Of a stretch of 64,000 bases of DNA, positions 17,558-24,316 are shown piece by piece. Within the stretch, counting starts at the first letter, position 1. Every line of letters starts with the position of its first letter. The stretch spans positions 1,364,001 to 1,428,000 of the forward strand of contig NZ_LT629692.1 in NCBI RefSeq assembly GCF_900100885.1. Direction: 5' to 3'. This DNA is from Microbacterium pygmaeum (lineage in GTDB: Bacteria > Actinomycetota > Actinomycetes > Actinomycetales > Microbacteriaceae). The notes under the pieces were generated by a model. It saw only the letters and a program-made list of their open reading frames with translations. It did not search any database and was not told the DNA's origin. Position numbers and translations under genes: made by a program.

Positions 17558-17574
17558 GCTACCGGTAGTTGATG
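17558..17574 (+). repeat. Left attachment-site copy of the island
   Basis: A perfect 17-bp match to the end of yajQ (39108-39124). Past the 17-mer the two copies diverge quickly, as expected for an integration core. This copy has lost the remainder of yajQ. Confidence 0.78.
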
Positions 17575-17681
17575 GATTGCATTCGCCGGATTGCGGGTAG
17601 TTGAGGAAAGGTGAAACCCGCGGAAATATGCGGAATCTTCGTTGTGTCAGGGTGACTCGAAAAGCTCTGGAATGGGGATTT

Positions 17682-17700
17682 TGCGGACTTTCTGCGGACT
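17682..17700 (+). repeat. Putative left integrase arm-type sites
   Basis: TGCGGACT occurs at 17682-17689 and 17693-17700, a direct repeat spaced 11 bp. The same pair with the same spacing and orientation recurs at 39058-39076 at the other island end. Lambda-type integrases bind such paired arm sites. Confidence 0.6.
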
Positions 17701-18099
17701 GGGTAACGAGCCTCGGGCCTATTGCGACTGCCAAGTCCCTGCGGCAGTGACACGCCCCTCCGATATCGAGAGCGTAGCGGTCGGGCTTGGCTGCGCTCCG
17801 GGCTTTCGCGGCATATCCTCGGTCCTCCGCTGCGCTCCGGTCCTCCGGTATTCCACGACCCGGCTCTCCGCCGCACCCGACCGCTATTCAGCTGAGATCG
17901 GAGGGAACGAGTGACAGATTGTCGGTGACGCTTCCAGCCCTGTTCTAGGTCGAGAGCATCGACGCGACGGCGACAGTCGAACTGAACCCGGGCGCTAACG
18001 ACGAGGTGCATCAACCGGCGAAAACCGCGGATTTCCGCGGCCGTAGAGCCAAGTTGGACGCGCTTCAATTACATCGACCCGAGGTCGTTTTCGAGGAAG

Positions 18100-18121
18100 T
18101 GTGGGCAAAGTGTGGGCAAAG
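18100..18121 (+). repeat. Tandem 11-mer TGTGGGCAAAG, possible arm sites of another integrase
   Basis: TGTGGGCAAAG is repeated head to tail at 18100-18110 and 18111-18121. The 11-bp period equals that of the TGCGGACT pairs but the sequence differs, so it may be the end remnant of a different integrated element. Confidence 0.4.
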
Positions 18122-18414
18122 CGCGGCTACTTCGACAGATGTGTCAGTTCCGAATGCACGAACAGACTGGTGAAGGCCCATCCGGACGGCCTGTGCAGAT
18201 GTCGAGACCGTCGATCAAGCCAATGAATCGTGACGTGTCAGCCGCGATCGATGAGGACGTTCGTAAGGGTCATCGGCCGCGGCCTGCGGTGCGCGACTCT
18301 GCCGAAGACCATCTATCGACGCGCGGCGAGCCCGGCCTCACTTGCGCGTACGCGCACCACGCCACTCCTTCTCCCGACCTTCACAACGGGCCCGTCGCGT
18401 CCTGGCAGGCAAAG

Positions 18415-18453
18415 GCTCAACGGCCCACATCCGATGGATGCGGGCCGTTGAGC
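18415..18453 (-). terminator. Strong hairpin downstream of the 81-aa secreted protein gene
   Basis: An 18-bp stem (18415-18432 against 18436-18453, one mismatch) with a 3-nt loop follows the stop at 18468 on the minus strand. After the stem the minus strand continues with a short CTTTG tract, so it is a plausible intrinsic terminator with a weak U-run. Confidence 0.65.
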
Positions 18454-18467
18454 GATCCCGGCGACGT

Positions 18468-18713
18468 TCAGTGATACCACCCGAAGTACCAGATGACTTG
18501 TCCGTTGTACGTCGTCGCCGCGCACCCACTGACGATATGACCAGGATTGCTTGCTATCCATTTCCTGCGATCCTCATTGCAATCTGCGCTCGAGGTATAG
18601 CCGCTGGCATTCCCTGTATGTGCCTGCGCCGGGGCCGCCAGCAACCCGCCGAGTAAGGTAGCGCCGATAACCGTGGCCGCGGCGAGTGTTCTTGTACTTT
18701 TCGTTTTGAACAT
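18468..18713 (-). CDS. Small secreted Trp/Tyr-rich protein (81 aa)
   Basis: A signal peptide with lysines at the N-terminus, a hydrophobic core (LAAATVIGATLLGGLLAAP) and an AQAH cleavage region leaves a mature peptide of about 50 residues. The mature part has two cysteines (SADCNED and VSGCAAT), which could form one disulfide, and ends IWYFGWYH. ATG 18713 has AAGGAGAT 10 bp upstream. It is monocistronic, with a strong hairpin behind it. It could be a secreted effector, a bacteriocin-like peptide or a surface protein; no family is recognised. Confidence 0.75.
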   Translation of the reverse strand: MFKTKSTRTLAAATVIGATLLGGLLAAPAQAHTGNASGYTSSADCNEDRRKWIASNPGHIVSGCAATTYNGQVIWYFGWYH

Positions 18714-19020
18714 GAAATCCCCGATCTCCTTGGACGGCACCGCCGGGCAGATGGCGGTGAGGGAAACAGCTTCTTATTGCTCTTGCCTCCTGGTTAGCAC
18801 GCTAGGGGTTTGCATTTCTGGTGTCTGTAGACCGCATGGGGAACATCACGCGGTACCGCTATCAGGACGGCACGAGTCGATGAGTGGGCGGCCTCCGACC
18901 TCGCGATCCCCGCCGCGCGCGCCAAGAGCATCTTGGCCGGCAGCGGACCTGCTGTCGTCGACACATCACTCAGCAGAGCAGCAGCTCGCTCAAATGCTAC
19001 GACCGTCGAGCTCGGCCAAC
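18714..19020. other. Intergenic region, possible broken coding fragment
   Basis: No intact gene. On the plus strand around 18835-18990 two frames together read like a protein start (MGNITRYRYQDG, then RVDEWAASDLAIPAARAK in the next frame), so a decayed gene is possible. The stretch also serves as upstream region for the 81-aa secreted protein gene. Confidence 0.3.
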
Positions 19021-19530
19021 TCACCAGTCGATCGGGCGGGTGTTCCCGACGAGGCATCCCCCGTCGAGGATGCCGGGGACAACGACGGCGACGGGCTCAC
19101 CCCATCCAGGCTGACCCACCTGACCTACCAGGCATTCCTCGTCCCAGCGCACCGAGAACTGGATACTCTCAGCCGGATTACCGACGGTGGACTCATCCTC
19201 GGTCACCTGCATGGCCCCCCGGTCGAACCCCGCCACGCTCAGCGCATCAATGTAGGCCCGGCCCGCATACGGCTCAGGCCCGGACCACACACTAGCGACG
19301 ACGCTCGAGAACAAGGGTAAGTTGTCATCGGCGGAGCCATCCGGCACGAGAACCGGACCGGCTGATTCCGGTGCGGGCGACGCGGTTTCGATCCCGGGCG
19401 TCGCGGCTTCGATGCGCGTCGGAACCTCCGAAGGATTCGGCTCCGCGGGCTCTGCGCAGCCGGCGACGGCAAGGGCTCCCCCCAGCACGACGGATGCCCC
19501 AACGAGGCGTATGAAGGAGGATCGACGCAC
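19021..19530 (-). CDS. Lipoprotein of unknown function (169 aa)
   Basis: A type II signal peptide with Arg-Arg at the start and lipobox LAVAGC places the acylated Cys near residue 25. A Pro/Ser/Glu/Ala-rich linker follows (about 27-65), then a compact globular domain of about 100 residues with two further cysteines (EECLVGQVG and GGCLVGNT), which may be disulfide-bonded. The protein ends RPIDW. It should be anchored on the outer face of the membrane. The neighbours are unrelated island genes. No named family is assigned. Confidence 0.78.
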   Translation of the reverse strand: MRRSSFIRLVGASVVLGGALAVAGCAEPAEPNPSEVPTRIEAATPGIETASPAPESAGPVLVPDGSADDNLPLFSSVVASVWSGPEPYAGRAYIDALSVAGFDRGAMQVTEDESTVGNPAESIQFSVRWDEECLVGQVGQPGWGEPVAVVVPGILDGGCLVGNTRPIDW

Positions 19531-19616
19531 CCTTCGATGCTACGCACTGTCGGAACGGTGCGTCGACCGTCGTGGCGTCGACTACAGGACGTTGTGGGGA
19601 AAGTAGCGGATCGCCG

Positions 19617-19899
19617 TCAGCGGTAATCCTCAGTGCCGTGGGCAGGTCGAGATCGTTGTGACGCGCCAGCTTCGACCCACGGCTCAGCGTCGGGGAAGTT
19701 GAGGAGGAGAGCTTCGACAAGTACACGCCGCGGGAGCGTTGTAGTAGCCGGCCCAGTGGCCAACGGTCGAAGCGAGCAATTTCGTGTGTCGGCCTGCCAT
19801 GCGGCGTAGCTCCGCGATGACGGGAGCGGGATCAGAGGTGAACTGGTGGCGGGAGCAGAATGCCGACAACTCAATGTCGAGCAGGAGTTCAGGTCGCAT
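19617..19899 (-). pseudogene. Frameshifted small cytosolic protein gene
   Basis: ATG 19899 with AAGGACC upstream begins a protein-like frame (MRPELLLDIELSAFCSRHQF and on to GHWAGYYNAP). Around 19730 the natural-looking continuation (RRVLVEALLLNFPDAEPWVEA, ending GTEDYR) lies in another frame, while the original frame ends at 19684 in low-complexity residues. The two halves together would make about 94 residues. This is a decayed gene, a sequencing indel or, less likely, a programmed frameshift. Confidence 0.45.
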
Positions 19900-20216
19900 G
19901 GTCGAGGTCCTTCCCCGGCCGAGGATGTCACGCTACTCCGACACAGACCGGGGATCGGCCACGCGCCCCCACGCACGGGTGCGGTTCGTGATTTCATGCG
20001 TGCAGCGCGCATCGTCCGCTGCTCAACGAGGCCCATGATCAACAGCCCGACAGCGGCAAGAACAAGCAGAGCCCAGCCGACGATGTTATGCCACTCGCCC
20101 GCAAATGCCGCAGGCGCAAGCTGCGCGGCGAACGTGCCAAGGAACAACGACAGACCGAACCAGACCATGCTGTTCGAGACGGCAGCGGCCCGTGCGATCC
20201 GCTCCCTCTCGTGCAT
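19617..20216 (-). CDS. Small two-helix membrane protein with uncertain C-terminus
   Basis: The first ~72 residues are clearly coding. A short cytosolic N-terminus (MHERERIARAAAVSN) is followed by two transmembrane helices (VWFGLSLFLGTFAAQLAP and GWALLVLAAVGLLIMGLV). After about residue 75 the frame stays open to 19617, but its composition changes to Arg/Ser/Pro-rich and it overlaps a separate ORF starting at 19899. The true stop may have been lost by a frameshift; a neighbouring frame would end about 45 codons before the overlap. No family is recognised. Confidence 0.5.
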   Translation of the reverse strand: MHERERIARAAAVSNSMVWFGLSLFLGTFAAQLAPAAFAGEWHNIVGWALLVLAAVGLLIMGLVEQRTMRAARMKSRTAPVRGGAWPIPGLCRSSVTSSAGEGPRPCDLNSCSTLSCRHSAPATSSPLIPLPSSRSYAAWQADTRNCSLRPLATGPATTTLPRRVLVEALLLNFPDAEPWVEAGASQRSRPAHGTEDYR

Positions 20217-20555
20217 GACCCCAAACCTCCCACCGAGCGGAGGCGGGGTCCAGCCGTCACAGCGGTTTCAGAGCGGCCCCGCGTCCTGGCCGCGGGGAGA
20301 GGCAGCCGGCCCACGGCCGACTGAATGAGCCGCTTCGCGGCGCTGTCTTTCAATCCCAAGGGTGTGGCCGGAACGCCGAGCCTATGCGAGCTCCTGCGGC
20401 TCCTTGCCGTTCCGGTCGCTATTTGCAGACTTCACCCTCCGCTGCGCTCCGGGCTCCGCTTAGCAACCGCTCCCTCCAGGCACTCCGCCGCCTCCGCCCG
20501 CACCGGCACTACGTGTCCGGCCCCACGCCGGGAAAACGTTGAGGGAGAAGAAGAA
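20217..20555. other. Upstream leader of the three-gene element operon
   Basis: No gene recognised. The stretch contains a second copy (20436-20452) of the 17-mer CCTCCGCTGCGCTCCGG found at 17824-17840. Near its end it carries GAGGGAGAAGAAGAA before the ATG at 20556. The frame of the 66-aa gene is open far upstream, but that part has shadow-like Arg/Ser composition. Confidence 0.4.
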
Positions 20556-20756
20556 ATGACACGAAGCGATTTCGTCACGATCCGCACGACGGTCAGCACC
20601 GAGGACGACCGGGAAACGGGCCGGCTAATCGGGAGGAGGGAGGAAGAACTCAACCGGTGGGGGCAGTCGGGCTACTCGCACGCGGGCACGCTCACGATCC
20701 CCAGCCCCGGACAGATCACCATCATCGACACCCTGCAGAAGACCATCGAGAACTGA
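20556..20756 (+). CDS. Small conserved-looking mobile-element protein (66 aa)
   Basis: A 66-residue acidic protein (MTRSDFVTIRTTVSTEDDRE, then RREEELNRWGQ) ending PGQITIIDTLQKTIEN. The predicted fold is short strands around one helix; there is no signal peptide. The start is chosen at ATG 20556, preceded by a purine-rich GAGGGAGAAG. It is followed after 5 bp by a 154-aa gene and then a 113-aa gene, so all three form one operon. Small proteins of this look accompany relaxase-bearing actinobacterial elements, but their role is not known to me. Confidence 0.65.
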   Translation: MTRSDFVTIRTTVSTEDDRETGRLIGRREEELNRWGQSGYSHAGTLTIPSPGQITIIDTLQKTIEN

Positions 20757-20761
20757 CCACC

Positions 20762-21226
20762 ATGAGCGAGCCGCACACCACCACCACACCCGCTGTGCGG
20801 CTCGCTCCGCGTGCCAGCCTCGACACCCTGTGGGATGCCGCCCAGCGCGTCATGGCCATCACCGGCGTGGTCGAGCAGGCCACCAGCGCCACCGTCCGCC
20901 GCCAGTGGGACGCGATAGACGCCGAACTCACCATCCTCGGCATCCCGGTCTATGACCGCCACGGCGCCTCCGGCCCCGGCAGAGCCTGGTGGACCGCGCA
21001 GAACAGTGAAGGCCGGCTGATCGGGAAGTGGGCGGAGTCCTACGAAGAAGCCGTCATCCAACTCGGCGCAAGCTTCCGCAGCCGCATCGTCTGGTGCGTG
21101 CCCGACACCGACCTGCAGGTACGCGACCGCTACCCACGCAGCAAGCAGGGCGAACCGCGCATCCACCCCGTCACCGACCAGCCCATCCCTGGCCCGGACT
21201 ACGCCCCGCTCACCACCCTCTTCTAA
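20762..21226 (+). CDS. Hypothetical element-associated protein (154 aa)
   Basis: Starts at ATG 20762, five bases after the previous stop, suggesting translational coupling. After a Thr/Pro-rich N-terminus come a helical segment (LDTLWDAAQRVMAITGVV) and a mixed domain with RAWWTAQNSEGRLIGKWAESYEEA. The end is charged and proline-rich (KQGEPRIHPVTDQPIPGPDYAP). No signal peptide or membrane segment is present. Its function is unknown. It is part of a three-gene operon of the island. Confidence 0.65.
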   Translation: MSEPHTTTTPAVRLAPRASLDTLWDAAQRVMAITGVVEQATSATVRRQWDAIDAELTILGIPVYDRHGASGPGRAWWTAQNSEGRLIGKWAESYEEAVIQLGASFRSRIVWCVPDTDLQVRDRYPRSKQGEPRIHPVTDQPIPGPDYAPLTTLF

Positions 21227-21254
21227 CCCGCCCACAAGCACGCAGGAGCATCCC

Positions 21255-21596
21255 ATGACCGAACCCCAGCCCACCGTCCACCCCATCGACGCGCGCGTGC
21301 AGCAGATCGCCGCGCTGCTCCCATTCCCCGTGCAGCTCGACGCCGACATGGGCGGAACATTCGTCCTGCAGATCGACCTCGGACTCCGTGGGGGAGTGGA
21401 CGACCCACACGACACCGCAGGAATCGACCCCGACTACCCCCGCTGGTGGGTCGACATCGAAGGCGGAGAACGCACCTACATCTCCGACCTGGGACTCGAC
21501 GCCGACCCACCAGCGGTCGCCGACTGGATCGCCACCACCGCTCAGCGACAGCAGTGCCCCGCCGCCCGCGGCGCCGACAACGCACGAGAAGCGTGA
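21255..21596 (+). CDS. Hypothetical element-associated protein (113 aa)
   Basis: ATG 21255 with AGGAG six bases upstream. The protein is acidic with a predicted alpha/beta core (RVQQIAALLPFPVQLDADMG, FVLQIDLGL, WWVDIEGGERTYISDLGLDA) and a short basic tail. It is the third gene of the operon starting at 20556. The composition (many Asp, Gly, Pro) and codon usage are typical for the host. No function can be assigned. Confidence 0.65.
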   Translation: MTEPQPTVHPIDARVQQIAALLPFPVQLDADMGGTFVLQIDLGLRGGVDDPHDTAGIDPDYPRWWVDIEGGERTYISDLGLDADPPAVADWIATTAQRQQCPAARGADNAREA

Positions 21597-21930
21597 ACCC
21601 CCAGCACAGCGCCTGTGGAAGCTCCCACGGGTGCCTGCGCTCGGCAGCGTGTCGGGATGACAGCAACGTCATCCGTTTGGCCCAACATTCAATGAGGACT
21701 GGTGGACCGAACCGCGGCTGCACTTCTTCGAGCGCGCGGGCCGGTAGGTAGCCATGTGCGGCCGCTAGTCAAACGAGGCCATCGGCTGCCTTAGCTCCTT
21801 ACATCGGGATCCTCGCGAGGCAGGATGCCATTCATTTGTAGGCCATATGGCCGACGCGCCGTGGCAGAAGGCGGGTGTACCTTCTCCCGTACCACCTTCG
21901 CCGAAGAGGGTCTGAGAGTGAGGAAACGCA
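21597..21930. other. Intergenic region upstream of a secreted-protein operon
   Basis: No gene is recognised in these 334 bp. The segment from about 21740 is noticeably AT-richer than the preceding operon and should hold the promoter of the secreted-protein gene at 21931, which has GAGG at 21917-21920 as ribosome site. No palindrome stands out. Confidence 0.4.
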
Positions 21931-22383
21931 ATGAAAGTTTCGCTCCGCAAGGTAGTCACGTGCATCGCAACTACTGCACTCGTGGTTGGATCAGCCGTCT
22001 TCGTGACGCAAAGCGCAACCGCTTCCACCGTGTCCCAGGGAGATGCTGTCGCGGTGACAGTCGGCAGTAATGTGCCCCAAGAAAGACCGCAAGGTGGATG
22101 GGTTGACTCGTATCGCGCTATCGCAGGCGTCGTTGGGACACAGCCGCCAGCTGGCTACGTGAGGTGGAAGTCGGACTTCTACTCGCGGCAGACCTGCCTC
22201 AATTACGGGAGTTGGATGATGTGGCAGTCGACATACAGCATTGCCGGATACTGGTGCACGTCCACGGGCCAGCCACCCGACGGCAGGTACTGGTTGTTTG
22301 TGCGATGGTCATGTACTGATCGCGCAGCCGCGGCGTCAGCCACCGGGTCACCGTTCCGGCTGGAGTGGGGACTTGCTGCGTAA
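21931..22383 (+). CDS. Small secreted Trp/Tyr/Cys-rich protein (150 aa)
   Basis: A clear Sec signal peptide (MKVSLRKVVTCIATTALVVG) is followed by an AxA-type site near residues 30-32 (SATAS). The mature ~118 residues are rich in Trp and Tyr with three cysteines (RQTCLNYG, GYWCTST, RWSCTD). The last ten bases overlap the start of a lipoprotein gene. A third, cytosolic gene follows, making a triplet like that at 28513-30306. It could be an extracellular toxin or surface factor with the lipoprotein as partner or immunity; no family is recognised. Confidence 0.75.
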   Translation: MKVSLRKVVTCIATTALVVGSAVFVTQSATASTVSQGDAVAVTVGSNVPQERPQGGWVDSYRAIAGVVGTQPPAGYVRWKSDFYSRQTCLNYGSWMMWQSTYSIAGYWCTSTGQPPDGRYWLFVRWSCTDRAAAASATGSPFRLEWGLAA

Positions 22384-23062
22384 GCTCGCACTCTCCGTTC
22401 TATGCATTGTTCTGCTGGCGCCGATGACCGGTTGCCAGAGTCAATCGGAACCAGATGACGTCGCAATCGACGGGGTGTCGTCTGCCAGCTTCCAACAGGG
22501 AGACGAATCCAAGGACAGCAGTGCCGCCGCGATTACGCTGCGTCTAACCGAGGACGACGTCGGCTGGGAACAGCTTGATGCCAGCTTGTCCAAGGCTGGC
22601 ATCGACGTGCTCACGCTGAACGCGACACCGGCGCAGCTCGGCTATGCCCAGGAGATTGTCGACGCGGGGACCGAATTCCTTCATTCCAAGGGTGCCCGTC
22701 TCGTCGGCCTGATCGCGGCCGACGAGGCCGGGGAAAAGGCGTGGGAACTCTTCGCTCGAAACTCCGTCGATATTCAAGTTGGGGTGCTGATCAACGCAAC
22801 CCCCCAGCCGATGCCGACTTTCACGAGTCCGTTCCAGACGCCCGTTCTCGTGCTGGACACAACCACGGAGTCGAATCCCGACACGTACAGCAGTTTCCAC
22901 GACCACCTCTCAGACATCGCCTATCCTCACGAAATGCGTAGCTACAGCGACAACGTTCACTTCGCTCCGGCGACCACTCAGTCGGATCAGAACGCTTGGA
23001 GTGATGCGACCAATCGAACCCAAGCATGGCTGTCGCAATTTCTCTCGAACGAGGACGACTGA
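22373..23062 (+). CDS. Lipoprotein with a degenerate alpha/beta-hydrolase-like domain
   Basis: TTG 22373 with GGAG seven bases upstream starts a signal peptide ending in a lipobox-like APMTGC. The ~200-residue globular part has the order and spacing of a dienelactone hydrolase-type fold: a strand LITLR-like, a nucleophile-elbow region LVGLIAADEAGEKAW, an acid strand TPVLVLDTTT and a final histidine region EMRSYSDNVHFAP. The elbow has ADEAG instead of G-x-S-x-G, so a catalytic nucleophile is missing. It is probably a non-catalytic binding protein. The fold call is tentative. Confidence 0.6.
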   Translation: MLRKLALSVLCIVLLAPMTGCQSQSEPDDVAIDGVSSASFQQGDESKDSSAAAITLRLTEDDVGWEQLDASLSKAGIDVLTLNATPAQLGYAQEIVDAGTEFLHSKGARLVGLIAADEAGEKAWELFARNSVDIQVGVLINATPQPMPTFTSPFQTPVLVLDTTTESNPDTYSSFHDHLSDIAYPHEMRSYSDNVHFAPATTQSDQNAWSDATNRTQAWLSQFLSNEDD

Positions 23063-23063
23063 C

Positions 23064-23420
23064 ATGGCACCATCTGATTGGGTTCCTAAGCGATTTGGTG
23101 CGGAAAGCCGTCACCTGGAATACGCCGTAAGCCGACGTGGCCCGCAGATCTTCGTCCAGACCCCCATGCCGGATTGGGTTGCCGAAGCTATCGGTGAGCC
23201 GTACCATTCGTCGCTGCTGACCAGTGATATTGCTCTGCGGGTAGTGAGACGGCCCGCAAGCTGGTTGGTCATAGCTGCCTCGTTTCCCCACGCGACTGCG
23301 GCTTATGTGTGGGAAGTTGTCAACCTCGAAGAGGCAAAGTCTCTTGCTATCGGCCTACATGAGGGGGTGATAGCGAGCCAGCATGAGGAGATCGCACACG
23401 TTCAGCAGCTACGGGACTGA
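23064..23420 (+). CDS. Hypothetical cytosolic protein (118 aa), third gene of a triplet
   Basis: It starts at ATG 23064, one base after the lipoprotein stop, with GAGGAC as ribosome site. The N-terminal half has strands (HLEYAVSRRGPQIFVQTPMP) and the C-terminal half a long helix (LEEAKSLAIGLHEGVIASQHEEIAHVQQL). There is no signal peptide. Tight coupling to the secreted protein and lipoprotein suggests a functional link such as chaperone, immunity or regulator. A terminator lies about 150 bp downstream. Confidence 0.65.
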   Translation: MAPSDWVPKRFGAESRHLEYAVSRRGPQIFVQTPMPDWVAEAIGEPYHSSLLTSDIALRVVRRPASWLVIAASFPHATAAYVWEVVNLEEAKSLAIGLHEGVIASQHEEIAHVQQLRD

Positions 23421-23566
23421 CGGTTACGGTTGAGAGACCTTCTATGGCCACACGACTGCGCCGGTGGGCACAGCAGCACGGCGGCGGTGTTCTGTCGATG
23501 CGACGTGGACAGTTAGCTAAATACGTGCGAGAATGGCCAATGCCACCCGTTACGACGGGTTCGGAA

Positions 23567-23619
23567 GAAGGCCTCAGGAACCCAGCCGGACGACTGGATC
23601 TGAGGCCCTTCGCTTTTTT
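23567..23619 (+). terminator. Rho-independent terminator of the 21.9-23.4 kb operon
   Basis: An 11/12-bp stem (23567-23577 with 23600-23611, one bulge) with a 22-nt loop is followed by GCTTTTTT. It ends the plus-strand triplet. The T-run coincides with the stop codon of the convergent gene at 23618. Confidence 0.75.
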
Positions 23620-24208
23620 AAGGCTGCAGCGAGTCCGCCGTACGATGGCGGATCAGGATGGTGTTTTGCAGAGCTTCGAGGTGACCGGGCTCACCGATCT
23701 CTGCGGCGTTGACGGCGCCGAGCAGGACGTCAGCGATCCAGAGCAACGGTTCGTCACCACCGCGCCGGTGATCGATCCGAACCCGCTTATCGAGGCCTTG
23801 TCCCTGGAGTGCAACGATGTGTGCGCGGTCTTGAAGGTTCTGTGCATCGGAGCGATGTTCCAGGGTCAGTTCGAACGACTCCAGCTCGACCATGTCGTGG
23901 TAGAGCGCTTCCAAGCATTTCCGTCGACAGCGCTCGTTCCTCCTCATTCGTTCGCTCAAGTGCGTGATGACGACTGTCATGGGGGCAAGTTCAGCCAGTC
24001 GTTTCACGATCGTGCGCCGACGTGATTCTCCTTCGTCAGTCCAGTGAAGTTTGATCTGCCCCGGAAGCGCGAGCGTTCGGACCCGTTCGCGAACTTCTTC
24101 GCAGAGATTGATAGGGATCAGGGCGGCGCCGATGAGGTACTCCTGGCGGTCCGTGGACCGCAGCACGGATGACTCATCGACAAACGCTCGGAAGGACTCG
24201 GACGGCAC
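23618..24208 (-). CDS. DUF3800-like protein downstream of the ubiquitin-like operon
   Basis: A 196-residue cytosolic protein beginning SFRAFVDESSVL, the FxDES start typical of DUF3800 proteins, which are predicted to adopt an RNase H-like fold. Further acidic residues in IKLHWTDEGES and the WIADVLLGAVNAA helix fit that family; the nuclease role is a fold-based idea, not shown. It is on the same strand as the E1-JAB gene and starts 108 bp after its stop, so it may be the fourth gene of that operon. DUF3800 genes are often seen near phage-defence systems. Confidence 0.6.
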   Translation of the reverse strand: MPSESFRAFVDESSVLRSTDRQEYLIGAALIPINLCEEVRERVRTLALPGQIKLHWTDEGESRRRTIVKRLAELAPMTVVITHLSERMRRNERCRRKCLEALYHDMVELESFELTLEHRSDAQNLQDRAHIVALQGQGLDKRVRIDHRRGGDEPLLWIADVLLGAVNAAEIGEPGHLEALQNTILIRHRTADSLQP

Positions 24209-24316
24209 GTCTCTACCGTAAGTGTCTGAGCAGACTGTGCTGTTCCGGCGGACAGGAGGACCACGAAGTCGCTGTCCGGATACCGAGCTAGCGTCCGTCG
24301 TGCGGCTCGAGATTGG

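Larger units (their letters stand above)
17406..18467. other. Gene-free stretch spanning the left end of the genomic island
   Basis: No credible gene is visible across this 1.06 kb. It holds the left attachment repeat (17558-17574), a tandem pair of putative integrase arm sites (17682-17700), a second tandem pair of a different 11-mer (18100-18121), and a 17-mer (17824-17840) repeated at 20436-20452. A strong hairpin at 18415-18453 serves the next gene. The sequence between these sites has many stops in all frames and looks like typical element-end DNA. Confidence 0.6.

Noticed and set aside
18468..18713. Lactococcin 972-type bacteriocin
   Set aside because: Size and export signal fit, but the mature sequence has two cysteines and none of the expected pattern; no dedicated ABC immunity genes nearby.
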